Positions 54,301 to 62,376 are shown, numbered from the stretch's first letter. The stretch is 64,000 nt of DNA from Kiritimatiellia bacterium (GCA_017403825.1 JAFRDO010000027.1:124001-188000); one strand, 5' to 3'. Made by a program: numbers and translations. The notes: a model not told the origin generated them from the letters alone.

Positions 54301-55162
54301 TGAACGGAATCTCATGCGTCTTAGTCCAAAGGTGCTTTTCCCCAAACACTGGCACAGGCGACTCGGAACTACTTCCAATCCACGTCAAGCATGCATCAAA
54401 CTCGTCAGCGGCGAACAATCCTGAACTCCCAGTGGATCCTTGCGCAAAGTTCTTACGAATATCGTTAAGCGTTTTGCAACCTTTTGAATGGGACTCGTCG
54501 TGTCCGTCAGAGAACACAACGACGCAAGCATTGCCGCCAGCGCGAACAAAGTTCTGCACATCTTCACAGGCGTAGAACAATGCATCATATAGAGGCGTCC
54601 CGCCAGTCGGCCTACCCCAAGAAAAGACATCTTCCACAAGTCGCGACCTGTCTGAATCACTTGAAATCCTCTTCAGATCCGAATATATGCGGTGGGCGTA
54701 ATCACTGCTGGACAAGAAGCCATATCCTCCTACGCAGTAAACCTGAACCTTAGACCCGATAGGGATTGACTTCACGGTTTCGTCGAAACCGTCCTTTAGC
54801 GCTTCCCATCTGGTAACGCGACGCCCCGTTTTTACGCTTGTTGCGTCTCTCCCAGAACTTGGTCCCATTGAACCTGAATGATCAAGAACAAACACCCAGA
54901 GCGAATCCGACTTGCCACCAATGTCAGATTGGTCATTAGCCCTATCAAACCGACATTTCACCGTCAGCGGCACACTCGCCTCTGCAACATGCCCCCATAC
55001 GGCAATTGCAACGACAAGAAGCAATGACGCCCACCGCAACATCAACCATAAACAATGGTTACAAACGATTCCATCGTCTCTCCGCCGTATTAAAAGATTT
55101 TTCAGAGCCATTGCCCTGCAATCCTTTAGCCCTGGCATTGCCAATCCGATGTTGAAGCGCAT
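51386..55162 (-). CDS. vWA- and PKD-domain membrane protein
   Basis: The protein has 1258 residues. A signal or anchor helix lies at about 41-62. A von Willebrand A domain follows with an intact MIDAS: DHSGSMG (94-100), the Thr in GRPTGGTPLYDAL and the Asp in FSDGHDE. Several Ig/PKD-like repeats come next (TWNFGEGTSANGSSVSHVY, VWDMDDGTVYTNRGNSVTH). Two C-terminal helices (near 1090-1110 and at the very end) bracket a short loop. It is probably a large periplasmic protein anchored in the inner membrane that binds a metal-dependent ligand. It is the first gene after a strong promoter and leads the FtsZ-like operon by 23 bases. Confidence 0.82.
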   Translation of the reverse strand: MRFNIGLAMPGLKDCRAMALKNLLIRRRDDGIVCNHCLWLMLRWASLLLVVAIAVWGHVAEASVPLTVKCRFDRANDQSDIGGKSDSLWVFVLDHSGSMGPSSGRDATSVKTGRRVTRWEALKDGFDETVKSIPIGSKVQVYCVGGYGFLSSSDYAHRIYSDLKRISSDSDRSRLVEDVFSWGRPTGGTPLYDALFYACEDVQNFVRAGGNACVVVFSDGHDESHSKGCKTLNDIRKNFAQGSTGSSGLFAADEFDACLTWIGSSSESPVPVFGEKHLWTKTHEIPFICRVTPSSRLYNNRNPLETGGQAEISNLTYLFPMSGDRWQSMLKRGTVRPTLELSTSDGAVLGSCVMDLGKAVKTVFQLPDSVFADNKATTLKLNLLLPAKDGSCRFSKTAPVHVMFDKVGKVSITNIRPAGDLYVTRGTKVDFSAEATSGSIFTWNFGEGTSANGSSVSHVYTKINEAGYPYSLTVSHGKMSPDTRGGKVYVVDAGVAFSDLPKNATEGVECALTCKAWKDVSSVTWYIDGVCYRGIEQKAGRDTISILRHTFDAAREYKVQARANVQRIGECSTEVATINVAAKPYARIVVPETANEKFDAGEDVEFVSRVSGVVSGKWRFADKAGKVVSEIDATVAPDKPVSAAKQSFVDGGEYVVSFVGKTATGSDIQSDAMPFRVNPRVVRIEIASPAADEEIKTDMAFKLCAKNVRGVAGAIQWFLSDANHENEKALGESEVSADGTSEKSVNFKSAEYGEGSFYLVARSADGKASSKPLPVTLRTQARISIVKPVNGETTVFDGRMTFSAKIDPEGGVLKSDSVRWIVQRVGGAPEPAGTKESCSYQFKRIPKVSSVSYSVRAEATLPSGRIVQSDDERTVVAYCPAVQASIVQPQVNSIGKEVDYTVSLDPHGGEVSDVVWDMDDGTVYTNRGNSVTHRYAKYRTYAIKASGRCAKCGDAFAVTAPSRLVVEKQPISAEFSIRPHAKSSKIITGSIAQGRQVVLVGIKSPDVVKREWTYNGVVIKDDEGNPKSDAEIEFRCTDVGEAVFVQRVFDDEDNTHEASHSLRIYRLWAILAICFVSACLIGVVWWYYSGDDPRFWWLQSCFDNDPNGTTDPKSLNFSSGSYVDLQGSYMDENDKEHEIWQTGRNQAEFPLYLLHDNWQGESFGNTILVVNVDSVSEKQKPKLDLKSPSNTVKTGTFGDYYTVSIVAAGYAQEHPKETFLWILFDLNRDPDMSYLWIRIALTLFIVVGAVYLAFKLSF

Positions 55163-55206
55163 AGTCGCCCCTATTATATTAGTGTATAGCCATATTTGTA
55201 AGCAAG

Positions 55207-55236
55207 ATTATATCAAAACGCAGACTTCGGTGTCAA
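55207..55236 (-). promoter_or_regulatory. Promoter of the vWA/FtsZ-like operon
   Basis: TTGACA (55236-55231), 18 bases and TATAAT (55212-55207) form the best sigma70-like promoter in the window, giving a leader of about 40 bases. A second TATAAT (55178-55173) with TTACAA 17 bases before it could be a tandem promoter. A diverged copy of the palindromic site (9 of 14) overlaps the -35. Confidence 0.75.
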
Positions 55237-55275
55237 ATGGCCACGCACGGCGACTCGGTTTACGGAAGTTCCCGA

Positions 55276-56268
55276 TCAAGATTTCAAGATGCCGTCGAAA
55301 GGCAGAATGCTTCGCTCCTTCGGCGCATCAGATACGTTAAGGAGCATGATGGTCGAAATGTAACCGCGAAGTACGACCTTCCTGTCATTCTCAGAACAAA
55401 CGGCTGCCAGCAGTTCCAGGGGGATATTCATGCGACCGCGTTCATCAACTTTCACTCTGACGGCCTGTTTGTATGCCTCGTACAAGTCGTCACCGGGATC
55501 AGAAGCCTTTTTTCGACGACTAATCTCCTTCTCGCAGAAATCGGCAGGGGCAAGGATAAGCGTATTCGCATTTGTCGGATTCCGTACAACGCACATGTCA
55601 TAGCGTCCAAGCTCGTCACGGAATTCGGCAGGAAGTCCAAGCCTCCCGTCTTTCGTCACCTCGCTTTCAAAGATGCCGACAAATATTCTACCGTCAGGGT
55701 TTTTCACCTCGTTGATTCTGTCGGCTGGTTCCGGACGATTTGGATATTGGCCCTCGATGTCGAGCCGTCGCTCAAGTTCAACTTCGGACTCGTATTTTGC
55801 CAGCAGTTGATCCAGTACATTTTCAATGTCTATGATGCCCTTGCCGACATCGTGCCACTTGTAATATTCCATCCATTCAAACATCGCAATGGAGCTGCCG
55901 TGCCAATCATCGTAGGTCCCTCTTGCAAGATGTGCCCTTGCGCGCGCATAGGTCATCAGATCATAAAAGAAGTCGTTGGCCCGTACTGCCTCTCCCGGCA
56001 AAAAGCATTGCCAGAACCAATCGCAGTTTTCATTCCCTTCAACGGTCTTGTGATTCGAGTCAAAGCCTAACAGCGCATTCGCGAGATCGAAGAGGCGATC
56101 ATGTTTCACGGCATACGCCCACAGCATGTTGAGGAAGCTGCCCGGCAGATCCACGTCCGTCAGCATAAACTGCACAATGCGGCGAAGCCGAGAAGCGTCC
56201 TCGATAAAGAACGCGCAGATGGCTTCATCCGTCGCCGTCAGCGGAGTTGATGGTTTCACGTCATCCAT
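55276..56268 (-). CDS. MraZ-like (SpoVT/AbrB-type) protein with helical N-terminal domain
   Basis: The protein has 330 residues. Residues about 200-330 carry two AbrB-type units as in MraZ: ESEVTKDGRLGLPAEFRDEL with a later LILAPADF, then VRVKVDERGRMNIPLELLAAV with KVVLRGYISTIMLL. MraZ binds repeats at the division cluster promoter. The first 190 residues are helical, Trp/Asp-rich and unrecognised. It lies just upstream of the promoter of the FtsZ-like operon, so it may regulate that operon directly. AAAGGAG is 15 bases from the ATG, a long spacing. Confidence 0.7.
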   Translation of the reverse strand: MDDVKPSTPLTATDEAICAFFIEDASRLRRIVQFMLTDVDLPGSFLNMLWAYAVKHDRLFDLANALLGFDSNHKTVEGNENCDWFWQCFLPGEAVRANDFFYDLMTYARARAHLARGTYDDWHGSSIAMFEWMEYYKWHDVGKGIIDIENVLDQLLAKYESEVELERRLDIEGQYPNRPEPADRINEVKNPDGRIFVGIFESEVTKDGRLGLPAEFRDELGRYDMCVVRNPTNANTLILAPADFCEKEISRRKKASDPGDDLYEAYKQAVRVKVDERGRMNIPLELLAAVCSENDRKVVLRGYISTIMLLNVSDAPKERSILPFDGILKS

Positions 56269-56289
56269 CGTTCTTAGAGCAATCTCCTT

Positions 56290-57498
56290 TCACTTGAAAG
56301 CTTTGAGTTCATCCCACTTGATGGATACCGACGGCGCGCCATAGCTGCCGGGAAGGATCGAATACGGATCCCATGTCCACTTCACGCCCTCCCCATTCAC
56401 CAGCATGGACACGTCGTCAGCGGTGAGATCAAGGGACCATTGCTCTCGTTCTGCAGCTTCTTCCGGTGCAGAATGTTCATCGAGAAACCGTTTTGTTACG
56501 AAGGCCGACAACGCCTTCAGCTTGTCAGGCGCAAAGTAATCCTCAATGCCGAGCTCTCGCCCGTCCGGCAGACTGAAAACCTTCGAGCAATAGCTGTCGT
56601 GGCACCCGTTTCCGCCATCTATGTCATATCCCTCGTTCCAGACGCACAGAACCGGACGCTCGTACCATTCGGCGTTCTCCTTCGCAGCAACGCCAAAAGG
56701 CCATTCAAGATGCAGGTCAACAATGAACGACCATTGACTGCAACAATGCCACCAGTGGTCATTCGTCTTTTCCGGTGGTAGTTCACACTTGTAACAGGTC
56801 TGGGCATGCTCCTTAATCCCAGCCAGCCCCAATTCAAGTGCCTTGGTGGTGACGCGCCCGTCATCCTTTGCCGGAATCCGACCGGTTTCATGCGAGAGCG
56901 CATCGCCGACCAACCTGGCCCAATCAGCGGGTTGCAAGCCAAATTCATCGTCGATTTCCCGGTCCTCGCCTTCCTTGGCCCATAATTCCTTGTCGTGCTT
57001 TCTGAGCGTTTCCTCCGTTTCGCCAAGCGATTCAGGAACACTATACGGGGACACTTCAGGAGTATAGGCAAACGCAATCCACAGAATCGTTTTCCGCACC
57101 TTGGCGAGGGCATCCTTCGACAGCCCAGACTGCTCCTCCGGCCATTCGATGTGAACTTTTACGGACACTTCCGAACCGCGACTGCCACTGTGGTCCAGCT
57201 CGTATTTCTTCACGTCCGCCATCTTATGTGCAGGGCCTTTCCCCTTGAACACATACTTATGGACAGAATAGCGCCCCTCGTGCTTGTCGGCTGGCTCTAT
57301 TTGCTCCGAGGTCTCCTGCCCGACCTTCACGTCCGGATTGGCATATGGGTCTTGATAGACCTCATCCTGTTCACGCGAGCATGAGACACACAGCATGCAA
57401 ATGGCTACAGCAAAGAAGATGGCGAGATAATCTCCTATTGAAACTTTCCGCAGGCAATTCTGCTTCATGTCGGCACGCGTCTCCATGCAACATTTCAT
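56290..57498 (-). CDS. DUF3298-type lipoprotein
   Basis: The protein has 402 residues; AAGGAG is 9 bases upstream of the first ATG, and a second ATG 30 bases later is possible. A hydrophobic segment ends in a lipobox-like CVSC near residue 40. The C-terminal part (CHDSYCSKVFSLPDGRELGIEDYF) matches the DUF3298/RsiV pattern, in which a strand is followed by a Gly-Lys-type turn and a DLF-like motif. It is probably in the outer or inner membrane facing the periplasm. RsiV itself is a lysozyme-sensing anti-sigma factor, but no sigma factor gene is nearby. It precedes the MraZ-like gene by 21 bases. Confidence 0.7.
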   Translation of the reverse strand: MKCCMETRADMKQNCLRKVSIGDYLAIFFAVAICMLCVSCSREQDEVYQDPYANPDVKVGQETSEQIEPADKHEGRYSVHKYVFKGKGPAHKMADVKKYELDHSGSRGSEVSVKVHIEWPEEQSGLSKDALAKVRKTILWIAFAYTPEVSPYSVPESLGETEETLRKHDKELWAKEGEDREIDDEFGLQPADWARLVGDALSHETGRIPAKDDGRVTTKALELGLAGIKEHAQTCYKCELPPEKTNDHWWHCCSQWSFIVDLHLEWPFGVAAKENAEWYERPVLCVWNEGYDIDGGNGCHDSYCSKVFSLPDGRELGIEDYFAPDKLKALSAFVTKRFLDEHSAPEEAAEREQWSLDLTADDVSMLVNGEGVKWTWDPYSILPGSYGAPSVSIKWDELKAFK

Positions 57499-57539
57499 TT
57501 CTGGTTACTCCTTATAAAACCTTATGGGGCACGTCAAAT

Positions 57540-57616
57540 TGGTGGACGATGAGGGACTCGAACCCCCGACCTTGACCGTGTAAAGGTCCTGCTCTAACCA
57601 ACTGAGCTAATCGTCC
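57540..57616 (-). tRNA. tRNA-Val (TAC), CCA encoded
   Basis: The minus strand folds into a full cloverleaf: acceptor GGACGAT/ATCGTCC, D arm GCTC/GAGC, anticodon loop TTTACAC with TAC, five-base variable loop, T arm GGGGG TTCGAGT CCCTC, discriminator A and encoded CCA. One mismatch lies at the top of the anticodon stem. Confidence 0.95.
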
Positions 57617-57633
57617 GAAAGCAACAAGAATGA

Positions 57634-57642
57634 ATTATACCA
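57634..57642 (-). promoter_or_regulatory. Extended -10 of tRNA-Val
   Basis: TGGTATAAT sits 17 bases upstream of the mature 5' end, placing the start about 10 bases before it. The -35 is weak (TGCATC, 16 bases away). Confidence 0.5.
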
Positions 57643-57702
57643 TATTGTGACGGCTGATGCATTTGCCTGTCGAGACTGCAGCATGCCGACCGCAAGTTTA
57701 GG

Positions 57703-59277
57703 CTATATCTTTGACTGACCATTTGTCGCAGGAGGACGACTCGTCCATCCGGAGACGAGCGGTGCGCCGCGTGCGCCAAAGCAGTTGAACGGGGTGACGG
57801 CGAAACGAACCTCTCCGGGCGGCAGTTCGTCGCAGGCGAAGAGACAGAACGAAGACTTGCCGGCCTTCTTGTGCCCGAGCGCATGGTTGAACCCTTCTGG
57901 AACGATGAGCTTCGTCTTCTTTGACCCATCCCTTGACTCCGCCGTGAACTCAAGCCTGTAGAGGCGGGCGTTCTTGTCTGCCACAGCGGCAGGCGCGACG
58001 ACCTTGAACGCATCCTTCTCTACCGCCGGGATCGACTCCTTGCCGTCCCGCGACTTGCCGCCGCGGTTCTTCGCCTTGACAGTGGACACCGCAAGGCTGG
58101 CTCCCTGCGGGAAAGACGGCGCATGGAACTTCTTGGCGCGCTCGGCAAAGGCAAACGGCTTCGGCTCGGCCGACGGCAACGGAAGCACCCAGTCGTCGCC
58201 AAGGTCGAGGTTGGAGAGGAATTCACGCCGCCTGACGACGATGCAGTCGCCATAGACGCTCCAAAGCATGCCCTGACGGCAGTCGCCGGAGTCGAACCGC
58301 CACATCAACTTTGCAGCGTCGTACTTCCAGGCGTCTTTCGCCTCTGTCGGCGTATTCTCAAAGCCGACGGGCGGGAATTCGTCGTACGGCATTCCCGTGT
58401 ATCGCAGGGAGCTAGTGCCCACGGACGTGAACGCCCCCTGCCATACCGAGCGCTCGTCGGTCAGCGTGTAGTGCGAATGGCCCGAGAACGCAATCGCGTT
58501 CGGATAGGCCGAGAGCGCTTTCGTCACCTTGCCGCTGTCGTGTCCCCACGCCCAGGGTCCGTAGCAAGTGTCCTTGGGATGCGGATGCTGTACGTAGAAG
58601 AACGGGAGAGCAGGGTCGAGCATGCGACCCTTCGCGTCGAGGAACGCCTGCAGCTCCGCACCGAAGTCGCACGAGCCGTATTTGGTCTCCATGCCCTTCC
58701 CGTCGTCCCAGTGCTGACCGAGGAAGGTATAGCCCTTGACGTTCTTGCAGTAGAAGCGGGAGTAGTCCTCGTTGAAGATGCGCTTCCAGCGGGTCGCAAA
58801 GTCGGAGCGGAGGACATGCTTCGCGCACTCGGCTGCGTCGGGGTAGAGCTTCGCCGCGTGGTCGCTGTAAAGGTAGCCGTGGTAGTCGTGGTTGCCAAGC
58901 ACGAAGACCTTCTCAATGGGTCGTCCGTCGGGATAGCGGTCGCCGGGGAACACGGCGTACCATGCCTGCGCGACGGCCTCCATCTGCTCAACCATGCCGT
59001 TGTCGGCCATGTCGCCGGCGATCACCACCGCATCGACGTTCTGACTGCGGAACCATTCGAGCGTATGCTTGAAAGTGAGGTTGTTTCCCCAGCTCTCCAT
59101 CTTCTCGCCTTCGCCGACCTTGGTGATGTGTATGTCGGAGACCACGCCGAACCTGAGCTTGGGAACGCCGCCGGCCTTGAAACCCGCGCTGCAGAAAAAG
59201 CGGCTTCCGCCGAACGCTCCGAACGCGCCCGCCGCGGCCGCGCCGCCGATGAAGAATCTTCGTCTAGTGATGTTCAT
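57703..59277 (-). CDS. Tat-exported calcineurin-like metallophosphoesterase
   Basis: The protein has 524 residues from the ATG at 59277, behind GAAGG. A twin-arginine signal (ITRRRFFIGGAAAAGAFGAFGG) directs folded export. Metal-binding motifs are complete: VVSDIHI, VIAGDMADNG, VLGNHDYHG and later FSGHSHYTL. These belong to the calcineurin-like phosphoesterase superfamily, which cuts phosphomono- or diesters using two metals. The last 150 residues are an extra strand-rich domain, possibly for substrate binding. The substrate is unknown. It ends 86 bases before the tRNA gene. Confidence 0.88.
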   Translation of the reverse strand: MNITRRRFFIGGAAAAGAFGAFGGSRFFCSAGFKAGGVPKLRFGVVSDIHITKVGEGEKMESWGNNLTFKHTLEWFRSQNVDAVVIAGDMADNGMVEQMEAVAQAWYAVFPGDRYPDGRPIEKVFVLGNHDYHGYLYSDHAAKLYPDAAECAKHVLRSDFATRWKRIFNEDYSRFYCKNVKGYTFLGQHWDDGKGMETKYGSCDFGAELQAFLDAKGRMLDPALPFFYVQHPHPKDTCYGPWAWGHDSGKVTKALSAYPNAIAFSGHSHYTLTDERSVWQGAFTSVGTSSLRYTGMPYDEFPPVGFENTPTEAKDAWKYDAAKLMWRFDSGDCRQGMLWSVYGDCIVVRRREFLSNLDLGDDWVLPLPSAEPKPFAFAERAKKFHAPSFPQGASLAVSTVKAKNRGGKSRDGKESIPAVEKDAFKVVAPAAVADKNARLYRLEFTAESRDGSKKTKLIVPEGFNHALGHKKAGKSSFCLFACDELPPGEVRFAVTPFNCFGARGAPLVSGWTSRPPATNGQSKI

Positions 59278-59294
59278 TTCGGAACCTTCGTCGT

Positions 59295-60572
59295 TCAAAC
59301 ACTTTTCCTGATTACGCGCTTAGCTTTGCCTTCAGTGCGCGGCAGGGCGCCGATCGGGAACACGTCGCCCTTGGGGAGGAAGCCGAGCCTCTCCCTGAGA
59401 TGCTTTGCGACGGTGTGGCCAGAAACGCCTTCCGCCGCCTCGACGTTGATCGTGACGTCCGTCATGCCGTCCCTCTCCTCGAGAATGATCTGGAACTCGT
59501 CGGCGACGCCGGGAATCTCCTTGAGGGCCTGCTCGACCTGTCGCGGGTAGAAGTTGACGCCCTTGACGATCAGCATGTCGTCGGTGCGGCCGGTGATGCG
59601 GTCGATCCTGAGCGAGGTGCGTCCGCATTCGCACTTCTCGCGGCTGACGATGCGCGATATGTCGTGGGTGCGGTAGCGGATGATCGGCATCGCCTCGCGC
59701 GTCAGCGACGTGAAGACGACCTCTCCGTACTCTCCGTCGGGAACCGGCGCGCCCGTCGCGGGATCAACGATCTCGGTGATGTACTGGTCTTCGAATACAT
59801 GGAGGCCGCAGTGACACTTGCAGTCCTGTCCCGTCGTGCCGACGCCACCCGTCTCCGTCATGCCGTAGATGTCGAAGCACTCGATGCCGAGGCGCGACTC
59901 GATGCGACGCCTGGTCTCGTCAGAAAACGTCTCACTGCCGAAGATGCCGACCTTGAGGCTGGGAAGGTCGCGCTCGCCCTCGGGCCACTCGTCGAGCTTC
60001 TCGATGAGACGGGGGACGTATGAGACGACGGAGGCGAAACCCTTCGTCCTAAAGTCCTTCATGAGCCTGATCTGGCGCTCGGTGTTGCCCGACGACGCCG
60101 GCACGGTGAAGAGCTGCGCCTTCCTGGCGCCGTGGTAGAAGCCGAATCCGCCGTTAAAAAGCCCGAACGTCGGTATGATCTGGAATGGGTCGCCCTTCTC
60201 GAGGCCGGCCATCGCGTAGCACCTCGCCATGCACTCCGCCCACTGGAGGAGGTCGCCCTTGGTGTAGGCCATCACGACCGGGGTGCCGGTCGAGCCGGAC
60301 GACATGTGGAACTCCAGCAGGTCGCGGCGGTCGACACAGCACATCTTGAGCGGGTACGCTTCGCGGAAGTCCTCCTTCGTGAAGAACGGCAGCGACGCCA
60401 GGTCGTCAAGCGACGTTATGTCATTCGGGGAGCCGACGCCGCCACGCTTGAGGCGCTCGCGGTAAAAGTCGTTGGTCCATACGCGGTCGAGGGACTTCTT
60501 AAGCCCCTTCAGCTGGACTTCCGAATACTCGTCGCGGGACATTGTCTCCGCAGCCCTGTTCCACATGCTCAT
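59295..60572 (-). CDS. paaK: Phenylacetate-CoA ligase-type adenylate-forming enzyme
   Basis: The protein has 425 residues, the usual PaaK length. It has the ATP-binding loop SSGSTGTPVV (about 92-101), FDIYGMTETGGVG and the adenylate motif YRTHD, and ends with the lid domain GKAKRVIRK. A Cys cluster (CKCHCGLHV, and CECG) typical of PaaK zinc sites is present. It forms acyl-CoA from an aryl or related acid through an acyl-AMP. The ATG overlaps the upstream reductase gene (ATGA). The aromatic substrate is an assumption; the family also covers other acids, and the neighbouring sugar genes do not help. Confidence 0.85.
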   Translation of the reverse strand: MSMWNRAAETMSRDEYSEVQLKGLKKSLDRVWTNDFYRERLKRGGVGSPNDITSLDDLASLPFFTKEDFREAYPLKMCCVDRRDLLEFHMSSGSTGTPVVMAYTKGDLLQWAECMARCYAMAGLEKGDPFQIIPTFGLFNGGFGFYHGARKAQLFTVPASSGNTERQIRLMKDFRTKGFASVVSYVPRLIEKLDEWPEGERDLPSLKVGIFGSETFSDETRRRIESRLGIECFDIYGMTETGGVGTTGQDCKCHCGLHVFEDQYITEIVDPATGAPVPDGEYGEVVFTSLTREAMPIIRYRTHDISRIVSREKCECGRTSLRIDRITGRTDDMLIVKGVNFYPRQVEQALKEIPGVADEFQIILEERDGMTDVTINVEAAEGVSGHTVAKHLRERLGFLPKGDVFPIGALPRTEGKAKRVIRKSV

Positions 60573-61426
60573 GATGACTTGAACTCCTCCTTTGCGAATT
60601 CTGCGAGCGCGCTACGCCAGTTCGGCGTGCGGTAACCGAGAAGATTCAGTACGCTCTTGCGGAGCGCGGAGTTGTGCGGCCTGGGAGCCGGTCTCGGGAA
60701 CTCCTCCGTCGTGCAGGGCACGACCTCCCGCTTGAGCCCGAGCAGACGGAACAGCTCCACCGTCAGCTCGTACCACGTGCACGATTCCTCGCATGTGCCG
60801 TGGATTATGCCGGAGACGTCGGGCCGGCCCAGCAGGAAGCGAATGACGTCCGCCACCGTCTTCGTCGACGTCGGGTTGCCGCGCTGGTCGTTCACGACCT
60901 TGAGCGGCGCTCCGTCCTGCGCGCCCAGCCTGGCCATCGTATGGACGAACGACGGTCCTCCGGAACCGTAGAGCCAGGCTATGCGAAGGATCGCCGCATC
61001 GGGTAGGATCATCTGGATCATCTGCTCGCCGGCCAGCTTGGAGGCTCCGTAGACGGTCTGCGGACGCGGAACGTCCGTCTCGTCCCAGGCCCACGGTTCG
61101 CGCGGCGGATCGCCGGAAAACACGTAATCCGTGGAAATCGCGATGAGACGCGCATCGGCGGCCTTCGCTGCAAGCGCCACGTTGCGCGACCCCTCCTCGT
61201 TCAGCCGGAACGCGAGGTCACGGTTTGTCTCGCAGTCGTCGACCTTCGTCATCGCCGCGCAGTGGACTACGACGTCGGGCTTCTCCGCCAGCGTCTTCGC
61301 CATGAAGCCGTCGGCATCGGTTATGTCCCACTCCGGGAGGTCGGCGACAACGATCTCGTTCTCCGACAGCTCGCGCCGGAGCGTGCGGCCGAGCATTCCC
61401 TTCCCGCCTGTAACGAGAATCTTCAC
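60569..61426 (-). CDS. rfbD: dTDP-4-dehydrorhamnose reductase
   Basis: The protein has 285 residues from a GTG at 61426 that overlaps the previous stop (GTGA). The Rossmann motif is ILVTGGKGMLG (3-13). ISTDYVFSG and the catalytic YGASKLAGE (Tyr/Lys pair) place it in the RfbD/RmlD family, which reduces dTDP-4-keto-rhamnose to dTDP-L-rhamnose for surface polysaccharide. The other rhamnose genes are not in the window. The frame is open to 61633 without a ribosome site. Confidence 0.88.
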   Translation of the reverse strand: MKILVTGGKGMLGRTLRRELSENEIVVADLPEWDITDADGFMAKTLAEKPDVVVHCAAMTKVDDCETNRDLAFRLNEEGSRNVALAAKAADARLIAISTDYVFSGDPPREPWAWDETDVPRPQTVYGASKLAGEQMIQMILPDAAILRIAWLYGSGGPSFVHTMARLGAQDGAPLKVVNDQRGNPTSTKTVADVIRFLLGRPDVSGIIHGTCEESCTWYELTVELFRLLGLKREVVPCTTEEFPRPAPRPHNSALRKSVLNLLGYRTPNWRSALAEFAKEEFKSS

Positions 61427-62370
61427 GCAGGCTTTTCCTCTAAGGCCTTTACAATGTTCGCGCCGAGCAGGACAATCTGCCACGTCATGTAAAGCCAGGC
61501 GAGGATTATCGGCAGCAACGCGAACGACCCGTACAGGGCGGACGACTTGGCGATGCCCACCTGGGCGACGGAGCATATCTTGACCCATGCGCCGAGGAGC
61601 ACGGCCGTGATGAGGCCGCCAAGCCAGGCACACATGAACTTCACCTTGCCGTTAGGCATTATCCAGAAGAAGAAGCCGAGAGTAAGCGAAGACGTGAGCA
61701 ACACGATCGCCGCACGGAACACCCAACAGTCGATAAACCATATGAGCCCGTCCGAAACCCATTGCGTGAGCCAGGTGGCACCGAGCGTCGCAACAATCAC
61801 GTTCTTGACGACATTGAGGATCGGCAGCGACATCACCACGGTCGCCATGACCGGCAGGGCAATCATGATTATAAGGTACATGTAGGCGCGCTTCCAAATG
61901 GGTCTCGGCTTCGGCACGCCCCATATGCGGTTGAAGCTCGTCTCGACTGTGCCCAGCGTCGAGATGACCGTCCAGAGCAAGAGGCCGAATCCGATCCAGC
62001 CGAGCGTCTCGATGTCGAAGCCGTCTATGCGCTTGAAGAGCTCGTCGGACATCATGTGCGCCTGCGCGGCGAACTCCTCGGCTGCGATCTTCTTCTTGCG
62101 CCGAGCCTCCTCGTCCTGCGGAGTGAGCTGCGCGAGAGAATCGTCCTGGCCTTTCTCGATGTTCTCGATCATCGCGTTGATGCGCTCGTTTATCTGGACT
62201 TTCGCGTAGCGCTCGACGTGGCATGTCTTCGCCGCGACAAGAATGCAGCAAAGGATCGGCACCGCCGCCAGAAGTGCGAAATAGGTAAGACCTGCGGCGT
62301 ACATCGGGCAGTCGTTGCCGAGGAAGCCCATCACGACGCGCTTGACAAAACTAAATGTCTTTGAAAACAT
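61423..62370 (-). CDS. YihY/BrkB family inner-membrane protein
   Basis: The protein has 315 residues from the ATG at 62370. Six or so membrane helices and the motif DCPMYAAGLTYFALLAAVP near the start identify the YihY/virulence factor BrkB family, once wrongly called ribonuclease BN. A charged segment of about 60 residues follows the first helix, longer than usual. There is no ribosome site. TGGTATAAT ends six bases before the ATG, so the mRNA is probably leaderless. Its function in the envelope is unknown. Confidence 0.85.
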   Translation of the reverse strand: MFSKTFSFVKRVVMGFLGNDCPMYAAGLTYFALLAAVPILCCILVAAKTCHVERYAKVQINERINAMIENIEKGQDDSLAQLTPQDEEARRKKKIAAEEFAAQAHMMSDELFKRIDGFDIETLGWIGFGLLLWTVISTLGTVETSFNRIWGVPKPRPIWKRAYMYLIIMIALPVMATVVMSLPILNVVKNVIVATLGATWLTQWVSDGLIWFIDCWVFRAAIVLLTSSLTLGFFFWIMPNGKVKFMCAWLGGLITAVLLGAWVKICSVAQVGIAKSSALYGSFALLPIILAWLYMTWQIVLLGANIVKALEEKPA

Positions 62371-62376
62371 GGCTGT

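Noticed and set aside
57500..57537. Promoter for the DUF3298 gene (TTGACG ... TATAAG)
   Set aside because: The spacer is only 15 bases and the -10 overlaps the ribosome site; read-through from the tRNA promoter is as likely.
58123..59550. 475-residue plus-strand open frame
   Set aside because: Antisense to the phosphoesterase and ligase genes, whose motifs are clear on the minus strand.
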